From NCBI GenBank assembly GCA_019636285.1, contig JAHBXV010000003.1, forward strand, positions 124,001 through 188,000: DNA of 64,000 bases, in the 5' to 3' direction. The notes below the pieces were generated by a model. The model had not been told where the DNA came from. It ran no database searches and saw nothing but the letters and a program-made list of their open reading frames with translations. This document shows positions 8,791 through 16,919 of this stretch, piece by piece; positions within the stretch are counted from its first letter, which is position 1, and every line of letters starts with the position of its first letter. This DNA is from Planctomycetaceae bacterium. GTDB taxonomy: Bacteria > Planctomycetota > Planctomycetia > Planctomycetales > Planctomycetaceae. Position numbers and translations under genes: made by a program.

Positions 8791-9582
8791 CCCGGCCTCG
8801 CCTGGAACGGCTTCGATCGTGCGATAACCGAGAATGGCATAATCGAATCGCGAACGATCGCCGCTCTCTTCGCGAAGCTGCTTCATGGCCTCCGGTAGCG
8901 CGGCGAACATCGCCTGTCGGACATCGAAACGAGCATCGCCGTAGCTGACGAGGAGCAGGACCAGGCTTTTCGTTTCGGGCTGGGACTTCAGAAACTTTCG
9001 GATCTGGCTGGCGAACCCGGCGGCCGTGTCAGCCCGGAATTCCGCGCTCCCTCCTTCCGCTTCGATGATGAAGACTCCATCATCGCGCAAATACAGCGTC
9101 CACAGGTCGCTGCGCTTCCGCAACTCGTCGAATGTCAGCAGATGTTCGATCACATCCCGGCTGTGACCGGCCGCGAGCCGCCGCACCTCGGCCGGAATGT
9201 TCGATCGATCCTGACTCTTGATCCCGGGCGTTCCCGTCCGCCACTGGGACAGGAGCTGCTCAACCGTCTCGGCCGGAATTCGGAAGAACTCGGAGACGAG
9301 TTGCCCCAGGCGATCTCTCTGAAGGCGTTCCTCCTTCAGATCGTTTCGCAGCACGGATGACTCGACTTCCACGCTCTGAAGTTCGAGCACCCGCTGTTGC
9401 AGCCATGCCACCTGCTCATGCACGGTGTTCTGCTGGCTTCGCCACGCCTCCTGCTGCGACAGCCACTGGTCCTGTTGCTGATCGGCGCGGATTCGGACTT
9501 CCAGGTACTGCGCGAAAAAAACGATCAGCAACAAGTCGAGCAGAGATGTCAGTTGAAACGCGATGCGGCGAGGCGCTGTCAT
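8776..9582 (-). CDS. ExbD/MotB-like single-helix membrane protein
   Basis: A 268-residue protein with an N-terminal membrane helix, residues about 8-27, containing an Asp in the segment TSLLDLLLIVFF. This matches the arrangement of the proton-relay Asp in ExbD, TolR and MotB. A long charged helical or coiled-coil region follows (about 30-110), then a mixed globular domain at about 150-268 with DDGVFIIEAEGGSAEF. The gene overlaps the MotA/ExbB-like gene as ATGA, the usual pairing for energised stator complexes. I see no OmpA-type peptidoglycan-binding motif, so the partner it drives is unknown. Confidence 0.7.
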   Translation of the reverse strand: MTAPRRIAFQLTSLLDLLLIVFFAQYLEVRIRADQQQDQWLSQQEAWRSQQNTVHEQVAWLQQRVLELQSVEVESSVLRNDLKEERLQRDRLGQLVSEFFRIPAETVEQLLSQWRTGTPGIKSQDRSNIPAEVRRLAAGHSRDVIEHLLTFDELRKRSDLWTLYLRDDGVFIIEAEGGSAEFRADTAAGFASQIRKFLKSQPETKSLVLLLVSYGDARFDVRQAMFAALPEAMKQLREESGDRSRFDYAILGYRTIEAVPGEAGSAPR

Positions 9583-10253
9583 GCCGGCACCTCCCGCTCG
9601 GTCATCGCCAGCTCGCGCTTGGCCCGCGCGATCGTCTCGCGGACCTGGCGACGGCTTTCCTGCAGCCTCAGAAAGCCCGCTTCCACGACGCTGTTCACGA
9701 ACATCAGCAGCATGGCTGCGATGAGACCGGCGAACGTCGACCAGATCGCCGTCCCGAAATACTGCACGATCGTCGAGATCGTCTGCGGCGTAGTCGACCC
9801 GCCATCGGCTTGCAGCGCGCCCCCGATCGAAAGGATTGTCCCCAGGATTCCGGCCATCGGGTACGCTTCAATCATCGTCCGGCAAATCGTGTACAAGGTG
9901 TCGAAGCGGTTGCCTCGCAAGTGGCGGCGACGTTCGTCCAGCACATTGAACCGTCCGACAAGAGTCGCTCGTTCGCTGTTCCCGGCGGGGGTTTGCAGCA
10001 CGTCCTGGATATCGGCCAGGAAGGCGTCGATTTGCTCGGTCAGGTCCGCCCCTCGCTCTAGAACGCTGCGATGCCGCAGACCCCGCGTGAAGTCATCGAG
10101 ATCCGAGGTCATTCTCCGCAGCTCTCGACGGGCGCAGAGCACCAGATAACAGAACGCCAGTAGATGCACGACGAAAATCACCGCGATGAGCGGCGTCATC
10201 AAGGAAGCCGCGAATTGGAGCCAGTCGGAGGAGAATTGCGGGAAGACGGGCAT
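9579..10253 (-). CDS. MotA/TolQ/ExbB proton channel-like membrane protein
   Basis: Start placed at ATG 10253 because AAAGG lies seven bases upstream; a longer frame opens at 10301 with no ribosome site. It has 224 residues: a membrane helix near residues 14-36, a long cytoplasmic region of about 100 residues, then two hydrophobic helices around EAYPMAGILGTILSIGGAL and FGTAIWSTFAGLIAAML, the pore-helix pattern of this family. The C-terminus is charged. It forms a pair with the downstream gene through an ATGA overlap. The likely role is a proton-driven stator that transmits force across the envelope. No TonB, Pal or flagellar gene is nearby. Confidence 0.78.
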   Translation of the reverse strand: MPVFPQFSSDWLQFAASLMTPLIAVIFVVHLLAFCYLVLCARRELRRMTSDLDDFTRGLRHRSVLERGADLTEQIDAFLADIQDVLQTPAGNSERATLVGRFNVLDERRRHLRGNRFDTLYTICRTMIEAYPMAGILGTILSIGGALQADGGSTTPQTISTIVQYFGTAIWSTFAGLIAAMLLMFVNSVVEAGFLRLQESRRQVRETIARAKRELAMTEREVPA

Positions 10254-10297
10254 CGGCAACCTTTGATCTTCTGGGTGTCGGAAGTGTAGCCGATTCT

Positions 10298-10441
10298 TCA
10301 TGTTTCGTGCAGAGGGCTTCGGCCATCAATCAAGCGAACCCATGAGGGACGACCGCGAAAGTCGAGCCCAATTGCCCGAAATATTGGCAGACGCTGCTTG
10401 GGCGGGGGGGCTTCCGCCACTTGCCGCCACTGTTCCGCCAT
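10298..10441 (-). CDS. Possible 47-residue protein upstream of the MotA/ExbB-like gene
   Basis: ATG at 10441 is preceded by GAAGGA with eight bases of spacing, and the frame stops 44 bases before the MotA/ExbB-like start on the same strand. The product begins MAEQWRQVAEAP and ends RSPLHET. It is soluble and basic, with no recognised motif. The good ribosome site and position support a real gene, but the short length means it could be chance. Confidence 0.4.
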   Translation of the reverse strand: MAEQWRQVAEAPPPKQRLPIFRAIGLDFRGRPSWVRLIDGRSPLHET

Positions 10442-10799
10442 CGCATTTTCCTTCGACAATTCTCGCATCCTCCTTATCGAATTACGGTTTACGAAAGTTG
10501 TTGGAAAATTGTCAGCAGTCAGGCACGCATCATGCATATGGAGATTTTTCAGAGTTTGACCCGGATGATTCCGGCGTTGTTTTCTTCGGTAACGCACTCA
10601 TACCTGCCTGTTGTCGCCCTTTTTCGACACCGCGTGTCCGGACAAGACATCTCCTGGAAAAGGATTTCGGAATCGAACTGAGCCCACCTGGTTGATGCCT
10701 CCCGTTTTGGCGTGCCGCAAAAGCGGTATGCCCCGCCTTGGGTCTGCCGCGCAACAAGCGTTTCTCACCTCGACCACCTTTTCTGTTTTCTGGAAATGA
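10442..10799. other. Intergenic region without a convincing gene
   Basis: This separates the minus-strand 47-residue ORF from the structured leader of the WD40 gene. Frames here look like non-coding DNA. Only an imperfect inverted repeat around 10701-10725, with complementary GTTTTGGCG-like and CGCAAAAGC-like arms, stands out. Promoters for both flanking genes should lie here, but none can be assigned. Confidence 0.4.
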
Positions 10800-10876
10800 C
10801 CCGTCCCAGCTTGGGAACGGGACCGATCTCTTCGTGTTTTCACGAAGGGGCTCGACCGACTGTGAGTCGGCTCGAG
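10800..10876 (+). promoter_or_regulatory. Three consecutive hairpins in the leader of the WD40 gene
   Basis: Hairpin 1 (10800-10821) pairs CCCGTCCCA with TGGGAACGGG with one bulge. Hairpin 2 (10830-10847) is a perfect seven-pair stem, CTTCGTG and CACGAAG, around TTTT. Hairpin 3 (10851-10876) pairs CTCGACCGACT with AGTCGGCTCGAG with one bulge and a GTG loop. They end 19 bases before the AAGGA ribosome site (10895-10899). There is no U-run after any stem except the short loop, so this looks more like a leader or repeat element than a simple terminator. Confidence 0.5.
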
Positions 10877-10907
10877 GCGCGACCGTTGCTTTTGAAGGAT
10901 CGTGTTG

Positions 10908-11993
10908 ATGATGAAGCTGCGTGGAAATCGAGCTGCGGAACTGCCGAGCATGGCGGCCCGCCGCGGAATTGGCAGCCTGGAATTCGTTCGTGAAGCCGGG
11001 ATGATCGCGGGCTTGGCCCTCGTACTCATTCAAGCCTATTCCGCCTGGTCGGATCACCAATTCACGGGCGCGCCGAACGCGGAGCAAGCTGCCGAGGCTG
11101 ACAACCACTCGCAGCCCATTTACCGGGTTTTTGCGACCCCGACCGAAGACTGCTGGGTGTTGCAGACGAATCTCAAAGCGATCCGTCGAAACACCGAATC
11201 CGGTAAAGAAGTCGAACGACTCGATTTCCCTGGTCTCGGCATGACCGCGCTATCGTTCGACCGCCAGGGAGAACGGGCGATCGCGATCTCCTTTCAACAG
11301 GAACTCCTCGTCTTCGGACGCGAGACCGTTGACTCTCTGGGCGCTTTCCCGCCCGAACAAGTGGTGCTCGACGTGGCGATGGCTCCCACGGGTGACTGGG
11401 CTTCCAGTCTGCATCTCAAGGGGCTGGTACGGATTCACTCGACGCGAGATTTGAAGACCGTGCGGCAGTTCAAAACCATCGCCCAGCCTGTCGTGCATGC
11501 CTTTTCACCGGACGGCGAGCGCCTCGCATTGGGTGGCGAGAATGGTGATGTCGGCCTGTTCCATCGGGACGGTCGGTTGATCTTCGCGGCAAGGGCAATG
11601 TCCTGCTCGCGAGTCGGTACCATCGCCTGGTCTCCAGATGGACGGCAACTGGCCTTCGGGGATGGAGAAGGGAGGGTCGAACTCTTCAACGCGACCACCG
11701 GAGTTCGATTAGCCTCTCGCCAGGCTGTCGACCTCATGGTACCAGCCATCGCGTTCTCGTCCGATGGAAAGCGACTCGCCGTCGGCAGCTTTGACAAGAA
11801 CATTCACATCCTCGACGCCGAAAATCTCGTCGAGGTCGACAGACTGGAAGGACACCGGTCACTCGTCCGCTGTCTCACCGTGCTTCCGTCGGGCGACCTG
11901 GTATCCGGCGGACTGGACGGAAAGACGATTCGCTGGCGGCGGGCCGAGTGGGCAGCCCCGGTCCGAGAAATTGTTCAAACGGTCTCCTTGTAA
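10908..11993 (+). CDS. Membrane-anchored WD40 beta-propeller protein
   Basis: Start placed at ATG 10908, eight bases after AAGGA; GTG 10902 and ATG 10911 are in frame. It has 361 residues, with a hydrophobic helix near residues 31-44 (GMIAGLALVLIQAY) that probably anchors it. The rest is a WD40-type propeller with repeated units such as FSPDGERLALGGENGDVGLF, WSPDGRQLAFGDGEGRVELF and FSSDGKRLAVGSFDKNIHIL. Such propellers are protein-interaction platforms and no enzymatic residue is evident. It is a single-gene unit with a structured leader and a strong terminator. Confidence 0.82.
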   Translation: MMKLRGNRAAELPSMAARRGIGSLEFVREAGMIAGLALVLIQAYSAWSDHQFTGAPNAEQAAEADNHSQPIYRVFATPTEDCWVLQTNLKAIRRNTESGKEVERLDFPGLGMTALSFDRQGERAIAISFQQELLVFGRETVDSLGAFPPEQVVLDVAMAPTGDWASSLHLKGLVRIHSTRDLKTVRQFKTIAQPVVHAFSPDGERLALGGENGDVGLFHRDGRLIFAARAMSCSRVGTIAWSPDGRQLAFGDGEGRVELFNATTGVRLASRQAVDLMVPAIAFSSDGKRLAVGSFDKNIHILDAENLVEVDRLEGHRSLVRCLTVLPSGDLVSGGLDGKTIRWRRAEWAAPVREIVQTVSL

Positions 11994-12036
11994 CTCTGCG
12001 AATTCAAAAAAAAAGCGGGAAGTTGCAACGACTTGA

Positions 12037-12085
12037 AAACAGGGGTTGGGCGCGGGCCGAGGCCGCGTCCAACCCCTGTTTATTT
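12037..12085. terminator. Rho-independent terminator, probably bidirectional
   Basis: A long stem pairs AAACAGGGGTTGG-GCGCGG (12037-12056) with CCGCG-TCCAACCCCTGTTT (12063-12081), followed by a T-rich TATTT on the plus strand. It lies about 40 bases after the WD40 stop. Confidence 0.85.
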
Positions 12086-12524
12086 GAACAGAATCGCCTG
12101 CATGCAGACACGGTCGTCGCCGGGATGTTCCCAGCCGTGTTCGAAGATTGGACCACACAACCGTCACAACACGGCGAAAAACGTCAAAATCTGTCCCGGA
12201 CGGCCGGACAACTCCGCATTTCACGCCGCGATAAAGTTCCCGGAATCCAACGGTCGCAACTGTCCCCCAAAAAGTTGTTCGGCCGAACTTGCCGATTCGC
12301 CGATGAACCGTTTCGAGCGGTTCCACGTCCCGTTCCGTCGATGACGCTGCGACCGGTTCCGCTCTGGAAATTCCGAGGGAGCGCCGTAAGTTTTGATTGC
12401 CGAAGGCTTGGCAACGTCCTTAAACTTTTTGAATGGACGAGAGCATGCGCCCCGATCCGCTTGAGCGGTTTCCGGGGTCAGAATGTCTGGTTCCCGTCGC
12501 TCCTCGACCCAACGAAGGTGCTTC
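12086..12524. other. Long leader region upstream of the Gly-rich protein gene
   Basis: About 440 bases with no convincing coding frame. It should contain the promoter and 5' untranslated region of the gene at 12525. AAGG lies just upstream of that ATG, inside the sequence CGAAGGTGCTTC. I see no riboswitch that I can name. Confidence 0.4.
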
Positions 12525-13427
12525 ATGCGCAAGAGCGGTTTGAAATTCCTACCGATGGCAGCCGCCCTGTGCGGTCTTGTCGCTCTGGCACTGGTGACGG
12601 AATCTTCCGTCGACGCGGCCAAAAAGAACGAACGGAAGGGAATTATTACCCGGCCGTCATTCGATCCCGCGGCGGAACGCGTGGAGTTGATGGACGCGGT
12701 CGACGCGGGTCAACTCTCGGCTAAGATGATCCCACGCAACGCCCAAGGCGGAAACGTGCTGATCGAGAACCTGACCGATGAACCGCTGACGGTTCAACTG
12801 CCCGACTCCGTGGTTGCCGTTTCCGTGCATGCCCAGTTTGGTGGGGGTGCCGGCGGTCTGGGTGGCGGGGGTGCCGGCGGATTTGGCGGTGGTGGTCTAG
12901 GCGGTGGCGGCGGCGGACAACAGGCTGCGGGCGGTGGCTTCGGCGGCGGTGGCGGAGGAATCGGCGGCGGCGGTATTGGCGGCGGCGGTATTGGCGGCAT
13001 GGGTGGCGGTGGGGGATTCTTCTCGATTCCCCCCCAAAGCATCGTCTCGGTTCCGCTGAACACGGTCTGCCTGGAACACGGAAAGCCCGAGCCGTCGCAG
13101 AAGAGCGACTACAAACTGATTCGAGTGGAACAGTTCAGCGACAACCCGTTGCTTCCCGAACTGCTGGCGATGGTCGGGACAGGCCGTGTCGACAAGCAGG
13201 CCGCACAGGCCGCGGCGTGGCACCTCACCGACAAGATGAGCTGGGAGCAACTTGCCGCGAAGACTCAGTATCGCGTTGGCGGAGCAGGACACACGCCCTA
13301 CTTCCATCCGAATCAGCTGCTCGGCGCGCAGCAGCTCATCGCGGCTTCGCAAACGCAAGCTGCCGAACGAGGAAACGCGGAACCGGAACAGCCAAAGATT
13401 CCCAGCCGGGTGTCGACGACCCGTTAG
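12525..13427 (+). CDS. Secreted Gly-rich protein of unknown function
   Basis: Start placed at ATG 12525, after AAGG; the frame opens at 12483 but without a ribosome site. It has 300 residues. Residues 1-32 form a classical signal peptide (basic start, hydrophobic core MAAALCGLVALALV). A globular part with ENLTDEPLTVQLPDSVVAVSV follows, then a Gly-rich block of about 65 residues (105-168) made of GGGx units. The C-terminal half has NTVCLEHGKPEPS and KAAAQAAAWHLTDKMSW-like sequence. I recognise no catalytic motif; similar proteins are common in planctomycetes but unassigned. It is probably exported, and the Gly block may be a flexible linker. Confidence 0.8.
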   Translation: MRKSGLKFLPMAAALCGLVALALVTESSVDAAKKNERKGIITRPSFDPAAERVELMDAVDAGQLSAKMIPRNAQGGNVLIENLTDEPLTVQLPDSVVAVSVHAQFGGGAGGLGGGGAGGFGGGGLGGGGGGQQAAGGGFGGGGGGIGGGGIGGGGIGGMGGGGGFFSIPPQSIVSVPLNTVCLEHGKPEPSQKSDYKLIRVEQFSDNPLLPELLAMVGTGRVDKQAAQAAAWHLTDKMSWEQLAAKTQYRVGGAGHTPYFHPNQLLGAQQLIAASQTQAAERGNAEPEQPKIPSRVSTTR

Positions 13428-13462
13428 TCACGCGTGACGACGAAATTCTTGCCGGAATACTC

Positions 13463-13507
13463 AAGGGGCGTGCCGCGTTGTTAAACTCGGCACGCCCCTT
13501 CGCTTTT
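13463..13507 (+). terminator. Rho-independent terminator
   Basis: A perfect 13-pair stem joins AAGGGGCGTGCCG (13463-13475) to CGGCACGCCCCTT (13488-13500) and is followed by CGCTTTT, 35 bases after the Gly-rich protein stop. The right arm sequence TCGGCACGCCCC recurs at 13532-13543 inside a second weaker hairpin. Confidence 0.85.
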
Positions 13508-13592
13508 GGGAACGGGTTGAAGAGACGAGTCGGCACGCCCCCGGCAGCGGCCGACTCTCACGAGATCGACTCCCGCCGATCGAGAATTCGCC

Positions 13593-14036
13593 GTGACGAC
13601 TTCTCCAGCACCAGTTGACGCTGCTCCTCATGAGAATTCGCGACTGGCGACCATGGGGGCTGTTCTCCTGCTGTTGGCGGGAATGTCGTTGCAGCATCGG
13701 GATGATGGGCGCGTTGGCGTCCCGGGCTTTGTTCCGCCGCTCCCGCATTCTTGTGCTCTCAAGCACCGTTTTGGCATCGATTGCCCTCTCTGCGGGCTCA
13801 CCCGGAGCGTGATTGACACACTGCATGGACTTCCCGTTGCCGCCTTCGGCCGCCATCCGGCGGGGCCGTTGCTGGTCATGGGAAGCCTGTGGTGGCTCAT
13901 CGCGGGAATTCCCGCGCTTGGCGTCTCTCAATTCGCGCGGGTTCGGATCTCCCTGTGGATCCTGGCAGCCGCCCTTCTGCTCGGGCTCGCGAACTGGACT
14001 CCCAGGGTCATTCAACAGTTGCTCTCTCTGACATGA
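13593..14036 (+). CDS. DUF2752 family membrane protein
   Basis: A 147-residue protein starting at GTG 13593. It has the family hallmark CPLCGLTRS (C-P-x-C-G-x-T-R) near residue 64, set between hydrophobic segments at about 20-32, 92-108 and 120-137. The function of DUF2752 is not established; the Cys pair and conserved Thr-Arg face the membrane surface in a small integral membrane protein. It precedes the sulfatase cluster in the same direction, about 90 bases away, but a functional link is not shown. The start codon is uncertain because no clear ribosome site is visible. Confidence 0.82.
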   Translation: MTTSPAPVDAAPHENSRLATMGAVLLLLAGMSLQHRDDGRVGVPGFVPPLPHSCALKHRFGIDCPLCGLTRSVIDTLHGLPVAAFGRHPAGPLLVMGSLWWLIAGIPALGVSQFARVRISLWILAAALLLGLANWTPRVIQQLLSLT

Positions 14037-14124
14037 CATCCAGAGATACCGCTTGATCGGGCTTGCAATCGCGCTGCCCAGAACAAACGATGCGGACATT
14101 CCAGCTCATGGCGGGAGGATGGGA

Positions 14125-15504
14125 ATGATTTCCGCGCGCTCGTTCTTCGTCGGTATGGCCTCGCTGCTGGCCCTGCATTCGCAAATCGCGGAAGCCGGCC
14201 AGCGCCCGAATATCGTCGTCATTCTCGCCGACGATCTCGGGATCGGAGAGGTATCGGCTTATCGCGACGGCGAGGCCCGGACTCCCAACATCGACCGGTT
14301 GGCTCGCGAGGGGATGCTCTTCACGTCGGTCCGTGCCAATTGCACCGTCTGCTCGCCATCGCGCGCGGCGCTGCTCACTGGAAAATATGCCGACCGCGTT
14401 GGTGTTCCCGGCGTCATTCGGACGCACCCCGAGAATTCCTGGGGGTACTTCGATCCGGGGACGCGAACACTCGCGGATCTGCTCGGCGAAGGAGGATACC
14501 GAACGGCGATCATCGGCAAGTGGCACCTTGGCCTGGAGTCTCCCAACACTCCAAACGAGCGCGGGTTCCAACACTTCCACGGCTTTCTGGGCGACATGAT
14601 GGATAGCTACACGTCGCACCTGCGCCACGGCAACAATTATCTGCGGCTCAATCACGAGACCGTTACTCCCGAAGGCCACGCGACCGAACTCTTTGCCGAT
14701 TGGGCGATCGATTTTGTCAGGGACTCGACCAAGATTCCTCAGCAGCCCTTCTTCCTCTACCTGGCATTCAATGCCCCCCACTTTCCCATCGAGCCGCCGG
14801 AATCGTCGTTGAGTCGAATTCGCGAACGTCTTCCGGAACTGCCGGAACCCCGCGCGCGAAGTGTCGCCTTCGTTGAGCACCTCGACGACGCCGTTGGTCG
14901 GCTCCTTAATGAGCTTGATCGTCTTGGTCTATCCGAAAAAACGCTCGTGGCGTTCTCGTCGGATAACGGCGGCTCATTGCCGCATCATCAGAACAACGAT
15001 CCGTTCCGGGATGGCAAACAAAGCCATTACGACGGAGGTCTGCGGGTTCCGTTCCTCATACGCTGGCCGGGTGTTGTTCCAGCCGGTTCGCGATCCGACG
15101 CTCGCGCCCTGCTGTTTGATCTGTTCCCAACGGCGCTCGAAACTGCCGGGTGCCCGGTTCCCGAGGACATCGACGCTCGCAGCCTCAGGCCCGCATTCCA
15201 CGGCGAACCTTTGGCACCTGATCGCGAACTCTATTTCGTCCGACGTGAAGGCGGGCCGGCCTATTCGGGGCTGAGCTATCACGCGCTGATTCGCGGCCCC
15301 TGGAAACTGATGCGCAACGATCCCTTCAGTACCTGGGAACTTTACAACCTGGACGACGATCCCCAGGAAAGGAACGATCTGGCAGCCGCGCGCAAGGATC
15401 TGGTACGGCAACTCTCGGCACGGCTGGCCATTCACATTCAACGCGGCGGCGCGGTACCGTGGCAGCCTCCCGAATCCTCTCACAACATTGAGCGACGCCC
15501 ATGA
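14125..15504 (+). CDS. Secreted sulfatase, Cys-type (formylglycine)
   Basis: Start at ATG 14125, six bases after GGAGG; 459 residues. A short signal peptide (MASLLALHSQIAEAG region) leads to RPNIVVILADDLGIGE, the metal-binding Asp pair of the sulfatase family. The active-site segment CSPSRAALLTG has the C-x-P-S-R core needed for conversion of Cys to formylglycine. GKWHLG and FSSDNGG complete the site. It removes sulfate esters from an unknown substrate, probably a sulfated polysaccharide, in the periplasm or outside. It is the first of three sulfatase genes, with an ATGA overlap to the second. No formylglycine-generating enzyme gene is in the window. Confidence 0.92.
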   Translation: MISARSFFVGMASLLALHSQIAEAGQRPNIVVILADDLGIGEVSAYRDGEARTPNIDRLAREGMLFTSVRANCTVCSPSRAALLTGKYADRVGVPGVIRTHPENSWGYFDPGTRTLADLLGEGGYRTAIIGKWHLGLESPNTPNERGFQHFHGFLGDMMDSYTSHLRHGNNYLRLNHETVTPEGHATELFADWAIDFVRDSTKIPQQPFFLYLAFNAPHFPIEPPESSLSRIRERLPELPEPRARSVAFVEHLDDAVGRLLNELDRLGLSEKTLVAFSSDNGGSLPHHQNNDPFRDGKQSHYDGGLRVPFLIRWPGVVPAGSRSDARALLFDLFPTALETAGCPVPEDIDARSLRPAFHGEPLAPDRELYFVRREGGPAYSGLSYHALIRGPWKLMRNDPFSTWELYNLDDDPQERNDLAAARKDLVRQLSARLAIHIQRGGAVPWQPPESSHNIERRP

Positions 15505-16871
15505 TCCGTGATTCCCGACTGCTTTGGGCATTTCTAGTCGGCATCGCGCTCGCTCCGGCGCTTCCTTGCCGAGCCGACTCTCCACCGAACATTGTCTTCC
15601 TGCTTTCCGATGACCAGGCATGGACCGACTACGGGTTCATGGGGCATCCTGTCATCCGCACCCCAAACCTCGATCGGCTCGCCGAGCGGAGCGCCGTCTT
15701 CCCGCGAGGCTATGTCCCCACGGCGCTTTGCCGACCATCCCTGGCGACTCTCGTCACCGGCTTGTACGCGCATCAGCATAAAGTGACTGGCAATGATCCT
15801 TCCCACAAACTCGCTCCTCCGGATTCACCAGCCTACGCGCAACTTCGCGAGCGATTGATCGCGCATCTGGACGGACGCCCCACGGTTCCTCGGCTCCTCA
15901 CCGATGCCGGGTATCACACGTTTCAAGCCGGCAAGTGGTGGGAAGGCTCCTACAAACGCGGCGGATTCACCGACGGGATGACGCGGGGATTCCCGGAACC
16001 CGGCGGACGCCACGGCGATGACGGTCTGACGATCGGCCGCCAGGGGATGAAGCCCGTGTTCGACTTCATTGATGAAGCCATCGCGGCCCAAAAGCCCTTC
16101 TTCGTCTGGTACGCGCCCTTTCTCCCCCATTCGCCCCACAATCCTCCCGAGCGACTCTTGAAACGGTATCGCGAATTGAACGAGTCGCTGCCCATCGCCA
16201 AGTACCAGGCCATGTGCGAATGGTACGACGAAACCTGCGGCAGCCTGATCGACTTCGTCGATCAGCGCGGCCTGACCGACAACACGATCTTTATTTCGAT
16301 CTGCGACAATGGCTGGATCCAGGATCCCGATAGCCCCGAATACGCACCGGCATCGAAGCAATCGCCGAACGAGGGGGGCGTTCGCCAGCCGATCATCATC
16401 GGTTGGCCGGGAAAGGTGAAACCGGGACGCTACGACACTCTCGTCAGCAGTATCGACCTGGCGCCAACGATGCTGGGCGCCGCGGAAATCGCGAAGCCGG
16501 CCGAGATGCCGGGCATCAATCTCTTGCCTCACATCACCGAAGGCGTGCCGATCGAGCGCGACACGATCTTCGGCGAGGGATTCGCGCACGACGTCGCCGA
16601 CATCGACAACCCGGAGAAATCGCTGCTCTACCGCTGGGTTATTCGTGGAAACTGGAAACTGCTCCTCACCTATGACGGCGAAGTGGGGCGTTACGCGAAG
16701 TCGCACCCTCGCACCGAACGGCGACCGCAATTGTTCGATCTGGCCAACGACCCTCACGAGAAGCGCAATCTGGCCGCGGAACATCCCGAACTCGTGGCGG
16801 AACTGGCGGAGAAAATCGCCAACTGGTGGCCCGTGACGGAGCGCCAGTATCTGACCAAATGGCAAGATTGA
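15501..16871 (+). CDS. Secreted sulfatase with altered C-x-P-S-L motif
   Basis: A 456-residue protein with a signal peptide (LLWAFLVGIALAPALPCRA). Metal ligands are in PPNIVFLLSDDQAW. The modification motif reads LCRPSLATLVTG, so Cys is present but the Arg normally four residues later is Leu. GKWWEG and CDNGW follow. The ATG overlaps the first sulfatase stop (ATGA), so they are co-translated. The altered motif occurs in a recognisable subset of planctomycete sulfatases as far as I recall; whether Cys is converted efficiently cannot be told from sequence. The substrate is unknown. Confidence 0.9.
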   Translation: MIRDSRLLWAFLVGIALAPALPCRADSPPNIVFLLSDDQAWTDYGFMGHPVIRTPNLDRLAERSAVFPRGYVPTALCRPSLATLVTGLYAHQHKVTGNDPSHKLAPPDSPAYAQLRERLIAHLDGRPTVPRLLTDAGYHTFQAGKWWEGSYKRGGFTDGMTRGFPEPGGRHGDDGLTIGRQGMKPVFDFIDEAIAAQKPFFVWYAPFLPHSPHNPPERLLKRYRELNESLPIAKYQAMCEWYDETCGSLIDFVDQRGLTDNTIFISICDNGWIQDPDSPEYAPASKQSPNEGGVRQPIIIGWPGKVKPGRYDTLVSSIDLAPTMLGAAEIAKPAEMPGINLLPHITEGVPIERDTIFGEGFAHDVADIDNPEKSLLYRWVIRGNWKLLLTYDGEVGRYAKSHPRTERRPQLFDLANDPHEKRNLAAEHPELVAELAEKIANWWPVTERQYLTKWQD

Positions 16872-16919
16872 CCGGGCCAAAACTCGGTCTTACTCAGAGT
16901 CACTTCGAGGATCACCGCC

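Noticed and set aside
10298-10695. tRNA or other structural RNA in the gaps around 10.5, 12.3, 30.0 and 46.4 kb
   Set aside because: No cloverleaf with a TTC loop and matching acceptor stem could be formed by eye in any of them.
10530-11108. Long minus-strand frames opposite the WD40 leader and start
   Set aside because: Composition is basic and low in complexity, with no motif and no ribosome site. The plus-strand WD40 gene and hairpins explain the region better.
12794-13063. Minus-strand ORF coding for a poly-proline protein
   Set aside because: It is the reverse complement of the Gly-rich block (GGN repeats read as CCN). The plus-strand gene has a signal peptide and a ribosome site.
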